A stretch of DNA of 64,000 nt from Gammaproteobacteria bacterium (lineage in GTDB: Bacteria; Pseudomonadota; Gammaproteobacteria; JAJPIJ01). The position numbers and the translations under genes were made by a program. A model generated the notes under the pieces. That model saw only the letters and a list, made by a program, of their open reading frames with translations. It was not told where the DNA came from and did no database searches. Of the stretch, positions 55,901 through 64,000 are shown piece after piece. The stretch's first letter is position 1; every line of letters starts with the position of its first letter. The stretch covers positions 1 to 64,000 of the forward strand of contig DATJVC010000019.1 in NCBI GenBank assembly GCA_035501935.1, in the 5' to 3' direction.

Positions 55901-56403
55901 GCAAACTCGCCGTGCTCCATCACCTGCGGGACTGCGCGGTAGCCGCAGGCTTCAAGCCGCCGGCGGAAGTCCTCCCGATCGAGTTGCTGGCCACGGCGCA
56001 GATCAAACGTCCGGCCTTCGACATAACTCCGCGGACACAGCCGGTGCATGGCGGTCGCCGCCGCTGTCACCACGATGCCGTTTTTCAGTTGCGGCAGCCG
56101 GGACAACACCGCCAGCCGATCGGAGAGAACATCCTGCGCCGGGGCGAATTGGTCATAGGGCAGCGTCTCCCGATCCGGGAAATGCAGCAGCGGCAGGCGG
56201 CTGGATCGACCGAGGAAGAATTGCAGTTCGGTGAGCAGGCGTTCGGCGGAGAGCGTGTCCGGCGTCAACACCAGCACCGGCCCGGCGTGTGCCAGGGCGG
56301 CCTGTGTTATCGCAAGCGACTCGGCGCTGCCGTGCAACTGCCGCCAGCTGATCACCGCGCCCGGTCCCTGTGGCCGCGGCGGCGCGAAGATGCCGGAGTT
56401 CAT
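52939..56403 (-). CDS. mfd: Transcription-repair coupling factor
   Basis: 1154 aa from the ATG at 56403. Domain order: UvrB-like N-terminus (about 20-340), RNA polymerase-interacting domain (HEQHGVGRYRGL, about 490-560), and a RecG-like translocase with Walker A GDAGFGKTEVA, DEEH box IIDEEHRFG and motif HRIGR-type LRGRVGRS, then the C-terminal TRCF domain. It removes stalled RNA polymerase and recruits UvrA. It lies downstream of pyrF by 10 bases. Confidence 0.97.
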   Translation of the reverse strand: MNSGIFAPPRPQGPGAVISWRQLHGSAESLAITQAALAHAGPVLVLTPDTLSAERLLTELQFFLGRSSRLPLLHFPDRETLPYDQFAPAQDVLSDRLAVLSRLPQLKNGIVVTAAATAMHRLCPRSYVEGRTFDLRRGQQLDREDFRRRLEACGYRAVPQVMEHGEFAIRGSLIDVFPMGVVEAYRIDLLDDVIDSLRTFEPETQCSTGAVESVQLLPAREFPLDAAAISTFRQSWRARFEGNPAGSPLYSDVSQGLCPAGMEYYLPLFFDRTSTLFDYLPQGTLVVEAAGVAGAGRHFWEEIEDRHEQGRHDVRRPLLPPTDLFMEPEELSTSFNVFPLIKLGAEAEAVPSGEIHLGTKLPPTLPVDVHAPQPFLLLRRFLDDFPGRVLLVAESGGRRETLLELMRGQELAPELIDDWPAFMAGKTRLGLTVAPLFRGALIESPPLAVVSEVQLFGERAVQQRRARRAATRDPEAIIRDLAELRPGSPVVHEQHGVGRYRGLITLTVDGIPGEFLHLEYAGGDKLYVPVAALQLISRYAGVDPEHAPLHKLGSNAWAKARRRAAERVRDVAAELLALHAQRAARQGHAFTLDRHAYSVFTEGFPFEETPDQARAIDEVVNDMTAGRPMDRLICGDAGFGKTEVAMRAAFVAVHDGRQVLLLVPTTLLAQQHVQTFKDRFADWPVRVENLSRFRSRKEQTAVMAGLADGTVDIVIGTHKLLASDLRCKRLGLVIIDEEHRFGVRQKERLKALRAEVDVLTLTATPIPRTLNLALTSVRDLSLIATPPARRQAVKTFLREWDDGLLREALLREIGRGGQVFFLHNDVDSIEEMARKVATLLPEARVRVAHGQMRERDLERVMLDFYHRHFNVLVCTTIIETGIDIPTANTLIIHRADKFGLAQLYQLRGRVGRSHHRAYAYLLVPSIRGLSADAARRLEAVAALEELGVGFTLATHDLEIRGAGEILGEEQSGHIQEIGYGLYMELLDRAVASLRSGKMPAEAEVATGVEIELHAPALFPADYLPDVHARLMLYKRIAGVRDAAGLITLREEVIDRFGHLPEPALNLFRLAEMKLLLQPLGIRKVDLGERGGRVLFHERPNLDPQAVLRLIQQQPKCYRLDGADKLRIIKELPEFDVRIEELRQLVERFGIRRAA

Positions 56404-56413
56404 CGAAGAATCT

Positions 56414-57124
56414 TCAAACGCCGTCGATCTCACGCTCGATGCCGGCGAGGGCCTGGAGTGGATCGGCGGCGCGGGTGACGGGGCGACCGATGACCAGGTA
56501 ATCCGCGCCCGCGCGCAGGGCTTCCGCGGGCGTGGCCACACGCGCTTGATCAGCGGCGTCGCCACCGGCCGGCCGTATGCCCGGCGTCACCAGCAGAAAA
56601 TCGCGCGGTAATTCGCGGCGCAGACTTGCGGCCTCGTGCGCTGAACACACAACGCCATCGAGGCCCGCCTTGTGTGTCAGTGCCGCCAACCTTGATACGG
56701 CCGCCTCCGGGGTATCCTTCATTCCGATCGCTGCGAGATCTTCGGCGGCGAGACTGGTCAGCACGGTGACCGCCACCAGCAACGGCCGGCGCGGATACCG
56801 CTCCATACTTTCACGGGCCGCCATCATCATCGCCTGACCGCCGCTGGCGTGGACATTGATCATCCAGCAGCCCAGGTCGGCGGCGGCGGCGCAGGCCGCC
56901 GCCACGGTGTTGGGGATGTCATGGAATTTGAGATCGAGAAACACATCAAACCCCGCCGCCGTCAGTTTCTCCACCGGCGCCGGGCCGGCGCGCGTGAACA
57001 ATTCCTTGCCCACCTTGACGCGGCAGCGCTTGGGGTCCAGCCGGCGTGTCAGTGCCAGTGCTTCGCCGGCATTATCAAAATCCAGCGCCACAATGATGCG
57101 CGGATTCTCTATATGGGAACTCAT
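56414..57124 (-). CDS. pyrF: Orotidine-5'-phosphate decarboxylase
   Basis: 236 aa. Group I OMP decarboxylase: [21 protein letters not shown] and the catalytic [12 protein letters not shown] (Lys and Asp), [15 protein letters not shown] and [13 protein letters not shown]. Final step of UMP synthesis. It follows lapB with a repeat element in the gap, and precedes mfd. Confidence 0.97.
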   Translation of the reverse strand: MSSHIENPRIIVALDFDNAGEALALTRRLDPKRCRVKVGKELFTRAGPAPVEKLTAAGFDVFLDLKFHDIPNTVAAACAAAADLGCWMINVHASGGQAMMMAARESMERYPRRPLLVAVTVLTSLAAEDLAAIGMKDTPEAAVSRLAALTHKAGLDGVVCSAHEAASLRRELPRDFLLVTPGIRPAGGDAADQARVATPAEALRAGADYLVIGRPVTRAADPLQALAGIEREIDGV

Positions 57125-57178
57125 TTCAAAATTAACTGTGATGTCAGATCCACACGAGAGCTATTGAAGCTTGTGAAC

Positions 57179-57298
57179 AAATCGTCATGAGCACGTCCGG
57201 CCGCGAGGAGCACGGAGCGCAGGAACCGGAGTTGGCGCGACAGTCGATGAGGATTCCGGGCACCGCGCGACAAAGCGGATGGGCTGCGCAGTAGATTT
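57179..57298. repeat. 120-bp palindromic intergenic element, copy C (pyrF-lapB junction)
   Basis: Outer arms AAATC and GATTT, CGGAG 49 bases in, then TTGGC GCGACA GTCGATGAGGATTCCGGG, matching the core layout of the copies at 20575-20696 and 21954-22076. It occupies the gap between pyrF and lapB. Confidence 0.6.
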
Positions 57299-57309
57299 AA
57301 TCACGAGCT

Positions 57310-58497
57310 TTATTCACCTTCAATGCCGTGGATGGGCTTGACGGTATTCCAATTCTTGCACCCCGGGCACTGCCAGTGCAGCAGCCGCCCGGTGAAGCCG
57401 CATTGGTTGCATCGGTATACGGATTTGTTCTCCAGCAATTTGGCAACGAATTCCTTGAGCAGGAGAAAGTTGTCGCGCGCCCTTCCCTCGGCATGTGCCA
57501 GCGCGTAGTGCACCAGCCGCTCCAGCCCGCGCACACTGGGCCGCCGGTGCAGGGCGCCGCTCAGATACTCCAGGGCGGTATCGATGCCCTCGCGTTCGGC
57601 CAGCAATTCCGCCAGCAACAGCACCGGCGTAATGGCATTGTGCTTTTCCGCCAGGCCGCGCAGATAGATGGTGAACTCATCCATGCGTTTGAGCGAACGG
57701 TAACAGCGCAACAACGGGTCCATGGCCTCGGGGAGGAAATCGGGATCCTGTTCCTCGATATGCCGGTAGCGCTCCAGCGCTGATTGCAGATCACCGGCAT
57801 CCTCCGCCGCCCTGCCCGCCATCAAATTGGCGCGCACGCACTTGGGATCCACCTCCAGCGCGGTGTCGACGAACTGCTGGGCGCGCGCAGGTTCGCGCTG
57901 GCGCCAGCTCTCCTCGGCCTGCTCGCAGTAGAAATGCGCAATCATCGGATGCAGGCTGCGGCCGGAGACCTGCTCCAGGCGGCGGGCGGTGTCGATGGCC
58001 TTGTTCCAGTCCTGCTCCTGCTGATAGATGTCGACCAGCTGTTTCAGCGACTGGCGGATGTGCATGCCGCCGTCCAGCAATTGCTTGAACAATTCCTCGG
58101 CGCGATCCAGCAGGCCCGCGCGCATGTAATCCATGCCCAGTTCCAGCATCGCCAGAGTGCGTTCCTCATCCGACAGGCTGCGGTTGCCGATCAGGTTCTG
58201 ATGAATGCGGATGGCACGATCGACCTCACCGCGGCGACGGAAGAGATTGCCCAGGGCCAGGTGGGTTTCCACCATTTCACTCTCGATCTCCAGCACCTTG
58301 ATGAAGACCTCAATGGCCTTGTCGGGCTGCTCATTCAACAGATAATTGATACCGCGGAAATAGTGCGGAGAAAGGCGCTGGCGGGCCTGGCGCGCCTGCG
58401 CCCGCCGATGCCGCTCGCCGCGCAGGGCCGCCAGCCAGCCGGAGGCGGCGGCCACCGGGAGCAACAACCAGAACAGGGCGACGCTATCGAAGGGCAT
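57310..58497 (-). CDS. lapB: Lipopolysaccharide assembly protein LapB (tetratricopeptide)
   Basis: 395 aa from the ATG at 58497. N-terminal membrane anchor (ALFWLLLPVAAASGWLAAL), about nine TPR repeats, and a C-terminal rubredoxin-like zinc domain with CNQCGFTGRLLHWQCPGCKNW. It regulates LpxC turnover and LPS synthesis at the inner membrane. It overlaps lapA by 14 bases; both are in the rpsA-ihfB-lapAB-pyrF order. Confidence 0.95.
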   Translation of the reverse strand: MPFDSVALFWLLLPVAAASGWLAALRGERHRRAQARQARQRLSPHYFRGINYLLNEQPDKAIEVFIKVLEIESEMVETHLALGNLFRRRGEVDRAIRIHQNLIGNRSLSDEERTLAMLELGMDYMRAGLLDRAEELFKQLLDGGMHIRQSLKQLVDIYQQEQDWNKAIDTARRLEQVSGRSLHPMIAHFYCEQAEESWRQREPARAQQFVDTALEVDPKCVRANLMAGRAAEDAGDLQSALERYRHIEEQDPDFLPEAMDPLLRCYRSLKRMDEFTIYLRGLAEKHNAITPVLLLAELLAEREGIDTALEYLSGALHRRPSVRGLERLVHYALAHAEGRARDNFLLLKEFVAKLLENKSVYRCNQCGFTGRLLHWQCPGCKNWNTVKPIHGIEGE

Positions 58498-58783
58498 TTG
58501 AACCAGCCGGAGAAGTGGGCGGCGGCAGCGCAGCAACCTGGCTCCGCCGCAATTGACGGCGCAGCCGCCAGTTCTGGCGCTTGAGTTTGAACAGGGGCCA
58601 CAGCGAAGCCAGCGCCGCCAGCACGGCGCCGGCGAGCAGGCTTGCGGCCATCAGCACGGACAGCGGCCACTCGATGTGTCCGACGTAGTAATCAAACACC
58701 ACCGGCCCGGGATTGCGGCTGTACAGCAGCCATCCCAGGGCCACGAGCAGCAGCCAGACGATCAATTTCAGCAGTCGCACCAT
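58484..58783 (-). CDS. lapA: LapA membrane protein
   Basis: 99 aa with two transmembrane helices (about 5-21 and 40-63) and the family core NPGPVVFDYYVGHIEWPLSVLM seen as VVFDYYVGHIEWPLS. C-terminal basic and coiled-coil stretch (KLKRQNWRLRRQLRRS). Partner of LapB in LPS assembly. The 85 bases after ihfB precede it without a terminator. Confidence 0.93.
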   Translation of the reverse strand: MVRLLKLIVWLLLVALGWLLYSRNPGPVVFDYYVGHIEWPLSVLMAASLLAGAVLAALASLWPLFKLKRQNWRLRRQLRRSQVAALPPPTSPAGSNALR

Positions 58784-58868
58784 CAGGGCACCGCGGGTCA
58801 GCGGCCGGGGGCCGGCCCACCGCGGGTTTCAGTATAGGGGCAGGCCCGCGGCGCCTGCAAAGGCATGT

Positions 58869-59162
58869 CTACGAAGCGGCGGCGGTGACGTTGACGCGCT
58901 CGCGCAGTTCCTTGCCGGGCTTGAAGTGCGGCACATGCTTGGCCGGCAGCATCACCGGTTCGCCGGACTTGGGATTGCGACCGACACGCGCCGGCCGGTA
59001 ATGCAGGGAGAAACTGCCGAAACCGCGGATCTCGATGCGCGAGCCCAGCGACAGGGTGCTGGCCATGTGCTCCAGCATGGTGCGCACCGCCAGCTCGACA
59101 TCGCGGTGTCCCAATTGCGTCTGTTTGCCGGCGAGTATTTCAATCAGTTCCGATTTGGTCAT
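58869..59162 (-). CDS. ihfB: Integration host factor beta subunit
   Basis: 97 aa from the ATG at 59162, with AGGGGGG before it. HU/IHF family: [35 protein letters not shown] (DNA-binding beta arm) seen as [13 protein letters not shown] and GRNPKSGE. Forms a DNA-bending heterodimer with IhfA. Standard position downstream of rpsA. Confidence 0.97.
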   Translation of the reverse strand: MTKSELIEILAGKQTQLGHRDVELAVRTMLEHMASTLSLGSRIEIRGFGSFSLHYRPARVGRNPKSGEPVMLPAKHVPHFKPGKELRERVNVTAAAS

Positions 59163-59238
59163 GCGCCCCCCTATAACCTGGCCTGCCCCCTGATGGTGCG
59201 GCGCCACCGGTAATGACAGCGACGCTGCGACGTCAGGA

Positions 59239-60909
59239 TTATTTTGCGTCCAGCTTCTTTTTCAAAATATCACCCAAACGGGTGGTCACCGCATCCTTCT
59301 CTTGGCTGTACTCCTGCAACGCCGCCTGCTCCTCCTCGCTTTCCTTGGCGCGGATGGACAGCGTCAGGCTGCGTTTCTTGCGATCCACGCCCACCAGCAG
59401 GGCTTCGATCTCCTGGCCTTCCTTCAGCACCTTGCGGACGTCATCAACCTCGTTCTGTGACAGCTCGGAGGCGCGGAGCGTGCCCTCGACACCCTCGGCG
59501 AGCGTAATCACGGCGCCCTTGGCATCGATGCCCTTGACCACGCCCTTGACGATGCTGCCCTTCTCGTGCACGTCGAGATAATTCGACAGCGGATCCTTCT
59601 CCAGTTGCTTGATGCCAAGCGAAATACGCTCCCGCTCGGCGTCCACGGACAGCACAATGGCCTCCACCTGATCGCCCTTCTTGTAGCGACGCAACGCCTC
59701 CTCGCCGCTCTCGTTCCACGACAAATCCGAGAGATGCACGAGACCGTCGATGCCGCCCTCCAGGCCGATGAAAATGCCAAAATCCGTAATCGATTTGATG
59801 ACGCCGGTCACCTTGTCGTTACGGTTGTGCTTGCCGGCGAAATCCTCCCACGGATTGGGCTGGCACTGCTTGATACCGAGCGACACGCGGCGGCGCTCCT
59901 CGTCGATATCCAGCACCATGACCTCGACCTCCTGGCCCACGTGCACCAGCTTCGAGGGATGCACGTTCTTGTTGGTCCAGTCCATCTCGGAGACATGCAC
60001 CAGCCCCTCGACGCCGTCCTCGATCTCGACGAAGCAGCCGTAGTCGGCGATGTTGGTGACCTTGCCGAACAGCCGGGTCTTGACCGGATAGCGGCGCGCC
60101 AGATCGACCCACGGATCATCGCCCAATTGCTTCAGGCCCAGCGACACGCGCATGCGCTCGCGGTCGAACTTGAGCACCTTGACCTCGACCTCCTGGCCGA
60201 TCTGCACCACCTCGGAGGGATGCTTGACGCGCTTCCATGCCATATCGGTGATGTGCAGCAGGCCGTCGATGCCGCCGAGATCGATGAAGGCGCCGTAATC
60301 GGTCAGATTCTTGACGATGCCCTTGATGGTGGCGCCTTCCTTCAGGCTGCTGATCAGGGTCTCACGTTCGGCGCTGCCCTCGCTTTCGACCACCGCGCGG
60401 CGGGAGACGACCACGTTGTTGCGCTTGCGATCGACCTTGATGATCTTGAACTCCAGCGGCTTGCCTTCCAGATAACTCGTGTCGCGCACCGGACGCACGT
60501 CGACCAGCGAGCCGGGCAGGAAGGCGCGCACGCCCTCGATGTCCACCGTGAATCCGCCCTTGACCTTTTCCGTGATCACGCCGGTGACCGTCTCGGCGGC
60601 CTCGGCGGCCTTCTCCAGCCGCGTCCACGCCATGGCGCGCTTGGCCTTCTCGCGGGAAAGCTTGGTCGCGCCGGTGCCGTCTTCCACGGCGTCCAGCGCC
60701 ACGTCCACATGATCGCCTACGTTGATTTCGAGCCCCCCGCCCTCGGTGCGGAACTGCGCGGCGGGGATGAGACCTTCGGACTTCAGTCCGGCGTTGATGG
60801 TGACCCACTCTTCATCGATGGCCACCACGGTGCCGGTGACGATGGCGCCGGGCCGCATCTTGGCGCCACTGATACTCTGTTCAAATAATTCTGCGAAACT
60901 CTCCGTCAT
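59239..60909 (-). CDS. rpsA: 30S ribosomal protein S1
   Basis: 556 aa with six S1 repeats. The first two (about 21-105 and the [23 protein letters not shown] repeat, seen as [17 protein letters not shown]) bind the ribosome, and the later four ([20 protein letters not shown] and three relatives such as [21 protein letters not shown]) bind mRNA. It recruits mRNA to the 30S subunit. No strong Shine-Dalgarno precedes the ATG, as is usual for this autoregulated gene. Confidence 0.97.
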   Translation of the reverse strand: MTESFAELFEQSISGAKMRPGAIVTGTVVAIDEEWVTINAGLKSEGLIPAAQFRTEGGGLEINVGDHVDVALDAVEDGTGATKLSREKAKRAMAWTRLEKAAEAAETVTGVITEKVKGGFTVDIEGVRAFLPGSLVDVRPVRDTSYLEGKPLEFKIIKVDRKRNNVVVSRRAVVESEGSAERETLISSLKEGATIKGIVKNLTDYGAFIDLGGIDGLLHITDMAWKRVKHPSEVVQIGQEVEVKVLKFDRERMRVSLGLKQLGDDPWVDLARRYPVKTRLFGKVTNIADYGCFVEIEDGVEGLVHVSEMDWTNKNVHPSKLVHVGQEVEVMVLDIDEERRRVSLGIKQCQPNPWEDFAGKHNRNDKVTGVIKSITDFGIFIGLEGGIDGLVHLSDLSWNESGEEALRRYKKGDQVEAIVLSVDAERERISLGIKQLEKDPLSNYLDVHEKGSIVKGVVKGIDAKGAVITLAEGVEGTLRASELSQNEVDDVRKVLKEGQEIEALLVGVDRKKRSLTLSIRAKESEEEQAALQEYSQEKDAVTTRLGDILKKKLDAK

Positions 60910-61074
60910 GATTGGAAAACCCTGGTTCCGGAGGCAGGACCCCCGTCCTCTACTGTGTAAACCGCGCTACTCGCGGGTTGTGGTTGAAATTTGATCCCGG
61001 TGCATTCGCGCCGGAATCCCTGACTGCTCCCTTGGATATTTCTTCCCACGTCGAACTGGCGTCAGGAAAATACC

Positions 61075-61767
61075 TTAAGAACTCAACAGTCCCTGCTCAC
61101 GGACATATCGCATCACCTGCCCGATCACTGCCTCGATACCCAATGCCGTCGTATCGACCAGCTTGGCGTCGGCGGCCGGGATAAGCGGCGACACGGCGCG
61201 CCCGCGATCGCGTTCGTCGCGGGCGAGGATGTCCTCGAGAAGGGCGCGCAGACTAACATCAATCCCTTTTTGTTTCAACTGGTTATGGCGTCGCCGGGCG
61301 CGTTCCTCCGGACTGGCGGTTAGAAACAGTTTAAGCGCCGCATCGGGGAAAACCACGGTCCCCATATCGCGGCCATCGGCCACGAGCCCCGGAGGCTGCC
61401 GGAAGGCGCGCTGACGCTTGAGCAACGCCGCCCGCACGGAGGGAAAAGCCGCGACCCGGGAGGCCGCGCCACCTGCCTCCTCGGTGCGAATGGCGGCGCT
61501 GACATCGCCGCCATTGAGCAAAATGGCCATACCGTGTTCGGCGCGAGGATCCGGGACGAATCGCAAATCGAGGTTTGCCGCCAATGCCGCCAGAGGCTGT
61601 TCCGCAACCAGACTCACGCCGGCGCGTTGCGCCGCCAGGCCCACCACGCGGTACAGCGCGCCGCTGTCCAGAAAGTGCCAGCCCAGCGTCTGCGCCAGCC
61701 GCTGGCACACCGTGCCCTTGCCCGTGCCACTGGGTCCATCCACCGTGATCACCGGCACATTGCTCAA
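61075..61767 (-). CDS. cmk: Cytidylate kinase
   Basis: About 230 aa. P-loop [25 protein letters not shown] (CMP site), [13 protein letters not shown] and the [15 protein letters not shown]. The likely start is a TTG at 61767 that overlaps the aroA stop (TTGA); a GTG at 61758 is the alternative. Phosphorylates CMP and dCMP. It stands in the aroA-cmk-rpsA order. Confidence 0.93.
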   Translation of the reverse strand: MSNVPVITVDGPSGTGKGTVCQRLAQTLGWHFLDSGALYRVVGLAAQRAGVSLVAEQPLAALAANLDLRFVPDPRAEHGMAILLNGGDVSAAIRTEEAGGAASRVAAFPSVRAALLKRQRAFRQPPGLVADGRDMGTVVFPDAALKLFLTASPEERARRRHNQLKQKGIDVSLRALLEDILARDERDRGRAVSPLIPAADAKLVDTTALGIEAVIGQVMRYVREQGLLSS

Positions 61768-63098
61768 GGCTGCCCCCGTATTGCCAACCCGGCGGCTTGT
61801 GCGCATTCGACGAAACCGGGGAACGAGGTGGCGACGTTGGCGCAGTCACGGATTTTGATCGGCGCCGCGGCGCGCAGGGCGGCGATGGCGAACGACATCG
61901 CGACACGGTGATCGCCATGGCTGTCGATCTCCCCACCGTTGAAAATTGCAGCCCCATCCCCGCCTTTGCCCATGATGCGCATGCCATCCGCCAAGGGTTG
62001 GGCATCGATGCCCAGCCGTTGCAGGCCTTCTGCCATGACGGCGATACGATCACTTTCCTTCACGCGCAACTCCGCGGCGCCGGTCAATACAGTCTCGCCG
62101 GAAGCGGCGGCGGCGGCAATGAAGATGGCCGGGAATTCGTCGATGGCCGACGGCACCAAGCGCTCGTCGATGCGAATGCCGCACAAGGCACCACCGCGCA
62201 CGCGTATGTCGGCGACCGGCTCACCGCCTGCCGTGCGTTCATTCAACAATCGCAGATCGGCGCCCATGGTCTTCAGGATATCGATGATGCCGGTGCGTGT
62301 CGGATTGACGCCGACATCCTTCAAGGTCACGTCGGAACCGGGCGTAATCGCGGCCCCAACCATGAAAAACGCAGCTGAGGAAATATCGGCCGGCACGGTA
62401 ATCGGCGCTGCGCGCAACTGCTGGCCGCCGTGTATCGACACGCGAATGCCATCGACGTCGATCCCGACACCGAAGGTCTTAAGCATGCGCTCGGTATGAT
62501 CGCGCGAGGGCGCAGGCTCGGTGATCGTGGTCACGCCGCTCGCATACAAACCCGCCAGGAGCAGGCAGGATTTCACCTGGGCACTGGCGACCGGCATCTC
62601 ATAATCAATACCGGCAAGCTTTCTGTCGCCGTGAATGTAGAGCGGCGCCGTGCCGGCGGGCGTGGTGTCGATGCGCGCGCCCATCTGCGAAAGCGGTTCG
62701 ACCACGCGACGCATCGGCCGCTTTGACAGGGACTCGTCGCCAACCAGCGTGGTATCGAATTTTTGTCCCGCCAGCAAACCCGTCAGCAGACGCATGGAAG
62801 TACCGGAGTTGCCGAGATTGAGCGGGCCGGCGGGCGCCTTCAAGCCATGCAGTCCCGCGCCATGCACCACCACCCGATCCCCGGTGCGCTCGATACGCAC
62901 GCCCATGGTCCGGAAAGCGGCGACTGTAGCCAGCGTGTCCTCGCCTCCCAAAAATCCGCTGATATCGGTGACGCCTTCGGCGATCGCGCCCAGCATCAAG
63001 GCACGATGAGAGATGGACTTGTCGCCCGGCACGCGCAACGTGCCGCACAATTTTGCTCCCGGCTGCACTTCGAACTGCGGGTGGCCCTTCGAACTCAT
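61764..63098 (-). CDS. aroA: 5-enolpyruvylshikimate-3-phosphate synthase
   Basis: 444 aa. Motifs [46 protein letters not shown] and [11 protein letters not shown], with the late RVKESDRI and [11 protein letters not shown]. The GNSGTSMR loop and the RPM segment are closer to class II enzymes than to the E. coli class I enzyme. Sixth step of the shikimate pathway. It overlaps tyrA by 4 bases. Confidence 0.96.
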   Translation of the reverse strand: MSSKGHPQFEVQPGAKLCGTLRVPGDKSISHRALMLGAIAEGVTDISGFLGGEDTLATVAAFRTMGVRIERTGDRVVVHGAGLHGLKAPAGPLNLGNSGTSMRLLTGLLAGQKFDTTLVGDESLSKRPMRRVVEPLSQMGARIDTTPAGTAPLYIHGDRKLAGIDYEMPVASAQVKSCLLLAGLYASGVTTITEPAPSRDHTERMLKTFGVGIDVDGIRVSIHGGQQLRAAPITVPADISSAAFFMVGAAITPGSDVTLKDVGVNPTRTGIIDILKTMGADLRLLNERTAGGEPVADIRVRGGALCGIRIDERLVPSAIDEFPAIFIAAAAASGETVLTGAAELRVKESDRIAVMAEGLQRLGIDAQPLADGMRIMGKGGDGAAIFNGGEIDSHGDHRVAMSFAIAALRAAAPIKIRDCANVATSFPGFVECAQAAGLAIRGQP

Positions 63099-63973
63099 TT
63101 GCGCGGCGGCAGGGAATCGCGCAGCGCTTTCGCACGAGCGAAGATTTTTTCCAGCGCCGCGGCGTCCTGCGCGGCAACCGCAGCGCGAATGGTGTTCAGC
63201 GCAGCAAGATATTCATCCAAGGCCGTGAGCAGCGCTTCGCGATTGGCGAGCGCGATGTCGCGCCACATCACCGGCGGGCTCGAGGCCACGCGTGTCAGAT
63301 CGCGGAACCCGCCGGCGGCGAAGCGCAGCACCTCGCTCTGCGGCTTTGTCGCGGCCAGCACGTCCGCGAGCGCATAGGCCACCAGATGCGGCAGATGGCT
63401 GGTACGGGCGAGGATGACGTCATGGTGGACGGCGTCCATCTGCTCCACCTGCGCGCCCACGAGCTCCCACATCCGCTGCACCTTCGACAATGCGCTCATA
63501 CGCGTCTCGGGTTGCGGACAGAGGATGACGCGATGGCCGCTGTAAAGATCAGCAAAACCGGCCTCCACGCCGCTTTTCTCCGTGCCGGCAATGGGATGAC
63601 CCGGCACAAAATCGGCAAAGCGCGCGCCGAGCGCCGTGCGCGCGTCCGCAATCACGTTCGCCTTGGCGCTGCCGGCGTCCGTCACCACGGTCTCCGGCGC
63701 CAGGTGATCGCGGATTTTTTCAAAGAGCGAGCGCATGGCGCCGATGGGCGTCGCCAGCATCACCACGTCGGCATCGCGAACGGCATGGATCGGGTCGGTT
63801 GAGTAGCGATCAATGACGCCGAGTGTGACCCCCTTCTCCAGATCGGCGGCGTTGCGACCGCAGCCGATCACCTCGCCCACCGCCCGCATGCGTTTCAGGG
63901 CCAGCGCCAGCGAACCGCCGATGAGACCGACGCCGATGACGGCCAGCCGCGTTATGAAAGGCACTTTGCTCAC
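63095..63973 (-). CDS. tyrA: Prephenate dehydrogenase
   Basis: 292 aa from a GTG at 63973. NAD-binding loop VIGVGLIGGSLALAL, DAGSAKANVI, PGHPIAGTEKSGVEA and the C-terminal helical dimer domain (SHLPHLVAYALAD, GFRDLTRVASSPP). It makes hydroxyphenylpyruvate for tyrosine. It heads the visible tyrA-aroA-cmk-rpsA run; the 27 bases to the window end contain a stop codon that may end an upstream gene such as hisC or pheA. Confidence 0.95.
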   Translation of the reverse strand: MSKVPFITRLAVIGVGLIGGSLALALKRMRAVGEVIGCGRNAADLEKGVTLGVIDRYSTDPIHAVRDADVVMLATPIGAMRSLFEKIRDHLAPETVVTDAGSAKANVIADARTALGARFADFVPGHPIAGTEKSGVEAGFADLYSGHRVILCPQPETRMSALSKVQRMWELVGAQVEQMDAVHHDVILARTSHLPHLVAYALADVLAATKPQSEVLRFAAGGFRDLTRVASSPPVMWRDIALANREALLTALDEYLAALNTIRAAVAAQDAAALEKIFARAKALRDSLPPRK

Positions 63974-64000
63974 GGTCTCTATTTCCCCAATGACCTCTGC

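Noticed and set aside
57125-57309. Small RNA gene between pyrF and lapB
   Set aside because: No promoter or T-run terminator fits; the gap is better explained by the 120-bp palindromic element.
63974-64000. End of an upstream gene (hisC or pheA)
   Set aside because: Only 27 bases remain. One frame has a TAG stop at 63979-63981, but the sequence is too short to assign.

Overview
The window is a contiguous, mostly GC-rich and densely packed piece of chromosome, almost certainly from a gammaproteobacterium. The evidence is gammaproteobacterial gene order in several blocks: tyrA-aroA-cmk-rpsA-ihfB-lapA-lapB-pyrF, tpiA-secG-tRNA-Leu-nuo, yciO/yciB/yciI/bolA, glyA-nrdR-ribD-ribE-ribBX-ribH-nusB-thiL, and csiV next to mfd. 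Complex I, a SCO-type copper chaperone, a hopanoid-associated HpnK protein and a SoxYZ-like/metallohydrolase pair of the quinoprotein relay type suggest a respiratory, possibly chemolithotrophic or C1/alcohol-oxidising lifestyle. The exact lineage cannot be fixed from this window.

Layout. 1-0.5 kb: an AT-richer edge with a cut-off ORF and a small ORF. 0.5-6 kb: a signalling patch with two paralogous Ser/Thr kinases that carry C-terminal cyclic-nucleotide-binding domains, a lipoprotein, a CBS-domain protein and glucose-6-phosphate isomerase. 6-8 kb: a SCO / PCuAC-like / phosphatidylserine decarboxylase operon. 8-23.8 kb (minus strand): all 14 nuo genes, with a Yip1-type membrane gene between nuoL and nuoM and a DUF2818 gene after nuoN. 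23.9-31.4 kb (minus): hpnK, tRNA-Leu(GAG), secG, tpiA, an endonuclease III relative, rluB, scpB, scpA, trpS and a Sua5/YciO protein. 31.5-36.8 kb (plus): yciB, yciI-like, bolA, a DpnA-like DNA methylase, dapE, a zinc-ribbon/membrane/glutaredoxin protein, a HIT protein and a lipoprotein. 36.8-40.8 kb (minus): fumC and an autoregulated-looking tetR / metallo-hydrolase / SoxYZ-like operon. 40.9-42.6 kb (plus): a thioesterase, a small helical protein and a methyltransferase. 42.5-49.4 kb (minus): thiL, nusB, riboflavin genes, nrdR and glyA. 49.6-51.8 kb (plus): a DUF815 ATPase and a purine/methylthioinosine salvage pair. 51.8-64 kb (minus): an orphan AT-rich ORF, csiV, mfd, pyrF, lapB, lapA, ihfB, rpsA, cmk, aroA and tyrA.

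Most genes are housekeeping. The most interesting non-coding signal is a family of about 120-bp intergenic elements. Three copies were found, two of them inside the nuo operon. They differ in their arms but share a CGGAG motif at the same offset, followed by a central stem or degenerate stem. A second family of short hairpin repeats lies between nuoA and nuoB, between mfd and csiV, and, remarkably, in frame within the 5' end of a lipoprotein gene. Other points of note are the DFS (not DFG) motif in both kinases, lysine/arginine-rich histone-H1-like tails on serine hydroxymethyltransferase and NrdR, an orphan DpnA-like methylase, and a 20-bp palindrome overlapping the -10 box of the tetR operon.
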